Assembly: GCA_964004625.1 (NCBI GenBank)
Contig: CAXFOB010000033.1
Location: forward strand, 90,925 to 154,924
DNA: 64,000 bases
Direction: 5' to 3'
Origin: GCA-002697625 sp002697625
Lineage (GTDB): Bacteria > Bacteroidota > Bacteroidia > Flavobacteriales > BACL11
In this document: positions 63,288-64,000 of the stretch, one piece after another
Numbering within the stretch: the first letter of the stretch is position 1
How the letters are laid out: each line of letters begins with the position of its first letter
The notes under the pieces: model-generated
Database searches by the model: none
The model's input: the letters and a program-made list of their open reading frames with translations, nothing else
Told to the model about the DNA's origin: nothing
Position numbers and translations under genes: made by a program

Positions 63288-63656
63288 TTATTTTTCTTCT
63301 AGTGATACTTCGTCTTCATTGTTGATATCAAGACCATCTAACTCAGGGTCAATGTCATTTACATCTGCATCGTCTAAACTAATAGTATCTTCTTCGTCAT
63401 CCATTGCGATTTCCGCATCCGCGTCATCTTCAAGCATAGATTCCGAGGCGTCACTTCCAATTAAATTGTCATCAACAGTAGACTCTAAATCATCTTCATA
63501 AACTTTTTTTGCCGCAGAACTAGTGACAGGAATAATTTCATTTTCAATAGAATGACCACAATTAGGGCATGGCAATGGATATTTTCGATTCAAATCGTAA
63601 AATTTTGTTTCGCATTCTGGGCATACTATTTTTTTACCCCATTCTGGTTTAGACAT
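63288..63656 (-). CDS. FYDLN-acid family protein (TIGR02300)
   Basis: 122 residues. An N-terminal zinc-ribbon-like part has CPEC at 12-15, the KFYDLN signature at 18-23 and CPNC at 30-33. From about 50 on, the chain is mostly Asp/Glu (for example MDDEEDTISLDDADVNDIDP). This exactly fits the FYDLN-acid family, known to me mainly from Alphaproteobacteria, function unknown. The ATG at 63656 (MSKPEWGKK) is preferred over a hydrophobic upstream extension. Divergent from aroA across an 81-base spacer, as in Alphaproteobacteria. Confidence 0.85.
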   Translation of the reverse strand: MSKPEWGKKIVCPECETKFYDLNRKYPLPCPNCGHSIENEIIPVTSSAAKKVYEDDLESTVDDNLIGSDASESMLEDDADAEIAMDDEEDTISLDDADVNDIDPELDGLDINNEDEVSLEEK

Positions 63657-63678
63657 TTGATGACTTTCTATATAATAG

Positions 63679-63708
63679 TTGGTTATGAATATGGTGATAT
63701 TGTATAAT
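63679..63708 (+). promoter_or_regulatory. Sigma70-like promoter upstream of aroA (TTGGTT, 18 bases, TATAAT)
   Basis: TTGGTT at 63679-63684 and TATAAT at 63703-63708 are spaced 18 bases. No TAnnTTTG occurs on either strand of the 63657-63737 spacer. TATAAT is frequent by chance in AT-rich DNA, so the call is tentative. Confidence 0.35.
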
Positions 63709-63737
63709 ATAATTAAAACATACCTCAAGATATAAAA

Positions 63738-64000
63738 TTGAAAAAACAAACAAAATATAAGCTAAAAGGCTCCTTACAAATATCAGGTGATAAGTCAATA
63801 TCACATAGATCGCTTATTTTATCATCTATGGCTCTTGGAGAGGCAAAAATTACTAACCTTTTAGAGTCAGAAGATACTCTCAGTACAATTAAAATACTTA
63901 AAGCCCTAAGTATTCAGATAATGAAAATTAAAGATGATTGGATCGTAATTGGCAATGGCACAAACGGATACATTCAGCCATCTGAGGCACTCGATTGTGG
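63738..64000 (+). CDS. aroA: 3-phosphoshikimate 1-carboxyvinyltransferase (EPSP synthase), 3' truncated by window edge
   Basis: The first 87 codons are present. LKGSLQISGDKSISHRSLIL includes the substrate-binding GDKSISHR, and SMALGEAKITNLLESEDTLST follows, then a GNGTNGYIQPSEALDCG segment. This is the GEG-LLEGEDVL / GVG-GGL-P form of Alphaproteobacteria, not the GSKSESNR form of most Bacteroidota. Start is TTG at 63738; no in-frame ATG is upstream. It makes EPSP in the shikimate pathway. Confidence 0.85.
   Translation, partial: MKKQTKYKLKGSLQISGDKSISHRSLILSSMALGEAKITNLLESEDTLSTIKILKALSIQIMKIKDDWIVIGNGTNGYIQPSEALDC

Noticed and set aside
63657..63749. Hydrophobic 31-residue N-terminal extension of the FYDLN protein
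   Set aside because: Family members start at M-x-KPEWG-like sequence, and the extension crosses the divergent promoter spacer.
1..64000. CRISPR arrays, insertion sequences, integrases, phage genes
   Set aside because: No array of spaced direct repeats, no transposase or integrase motifs and no terminal inverted repeats were found anywhere in the window.

Overview
The window is AT-rich DNA from a Bacteroidota member, most likely a marine member of the Flavobacteriales. Three things point there. Several secreted proteins end in type IX secretion (T9SS, Por) C-terminal sorting domains. The gliding genes gldE and gldD lie next to mutY and ssb. Many genes are preceded by the Bacteroidota -7 promoter box TAnnTTTG instead of TATAAT.

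Layout from left to right. Positions 1-6039 hold a head-to-tail array of four related T9SS-exported proteins (the first is truncated by the window edge), each with its own terminator and a repeated upstream element. Positions 6059-10104 (- strand) are an operon for a small T9SS cargo, a TonB-dependent receptor and an M15 peptidase lipoprotein. A tRNA-Phe follows. Positions 10513-17741 (+) hold coaX, an outer-membrane protein, a TPR protein, lptC, a CNNM/CorC protein and a PpiD-like foldase. Positions 17795-24726 (-) are the shape and elongasome cluster purH-mreBCD-mrdA-rodA. Positions 24837-33924 (-) hold an Mla-type ABC pair, rsmA, mgtE, a 2-hydroxyacid dehydrogenase, a phosphofructokinase with pyrophosphate-type residues, and mfd. 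Positions 34005-37935 (+) hold a tiny lipoprotein, a 10-TM metal exporter, a SprT-like protein, a sulfotransferase and manC.

Positions 38110-40530 are an accessory cassette of unknown function: a Cys-rich repeat lipoprotein, a periplasmic protein sharing its BamE-like domain, a membrane protein and a 35-residue peptide, closed by a strong terminator. Positions 40718-52835 carry fumC, arsC, prfB, recX, an MFS transporter, rng, a 29-residue basic protein, HU, mutY, ssb, gldE, gldD and a secreted M43 metalloprotease. Positions 52953-57115 hold rplU, rpmA, serS, a TPR protein and a DUF4286 protein. Positions 57283-63197 hold recQ with a flavin reductase and a metallo-beta-lactamase-fold hydrolase (-), then kpsF, tatC and lptB (+).

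The right end is the most unusual part. A tRNA-Ala(GGC) with an encoded CCA tail, a FYDLN-acid (TIGR02300) protein and a divergent aroA of the GDKSISHR type together reproduce a gene order typical of Alphaproteobacteria. The block starts one base after the lptB stop codon. It looks like an inter-phylum transfer into an otherwise ordinary Bacteroidota chromosome.

Most of the window is housekeeping. The regions worth a second look are 63198-64000, 38110-40480, 1-6039, and several genes of 50 residues or fewer.
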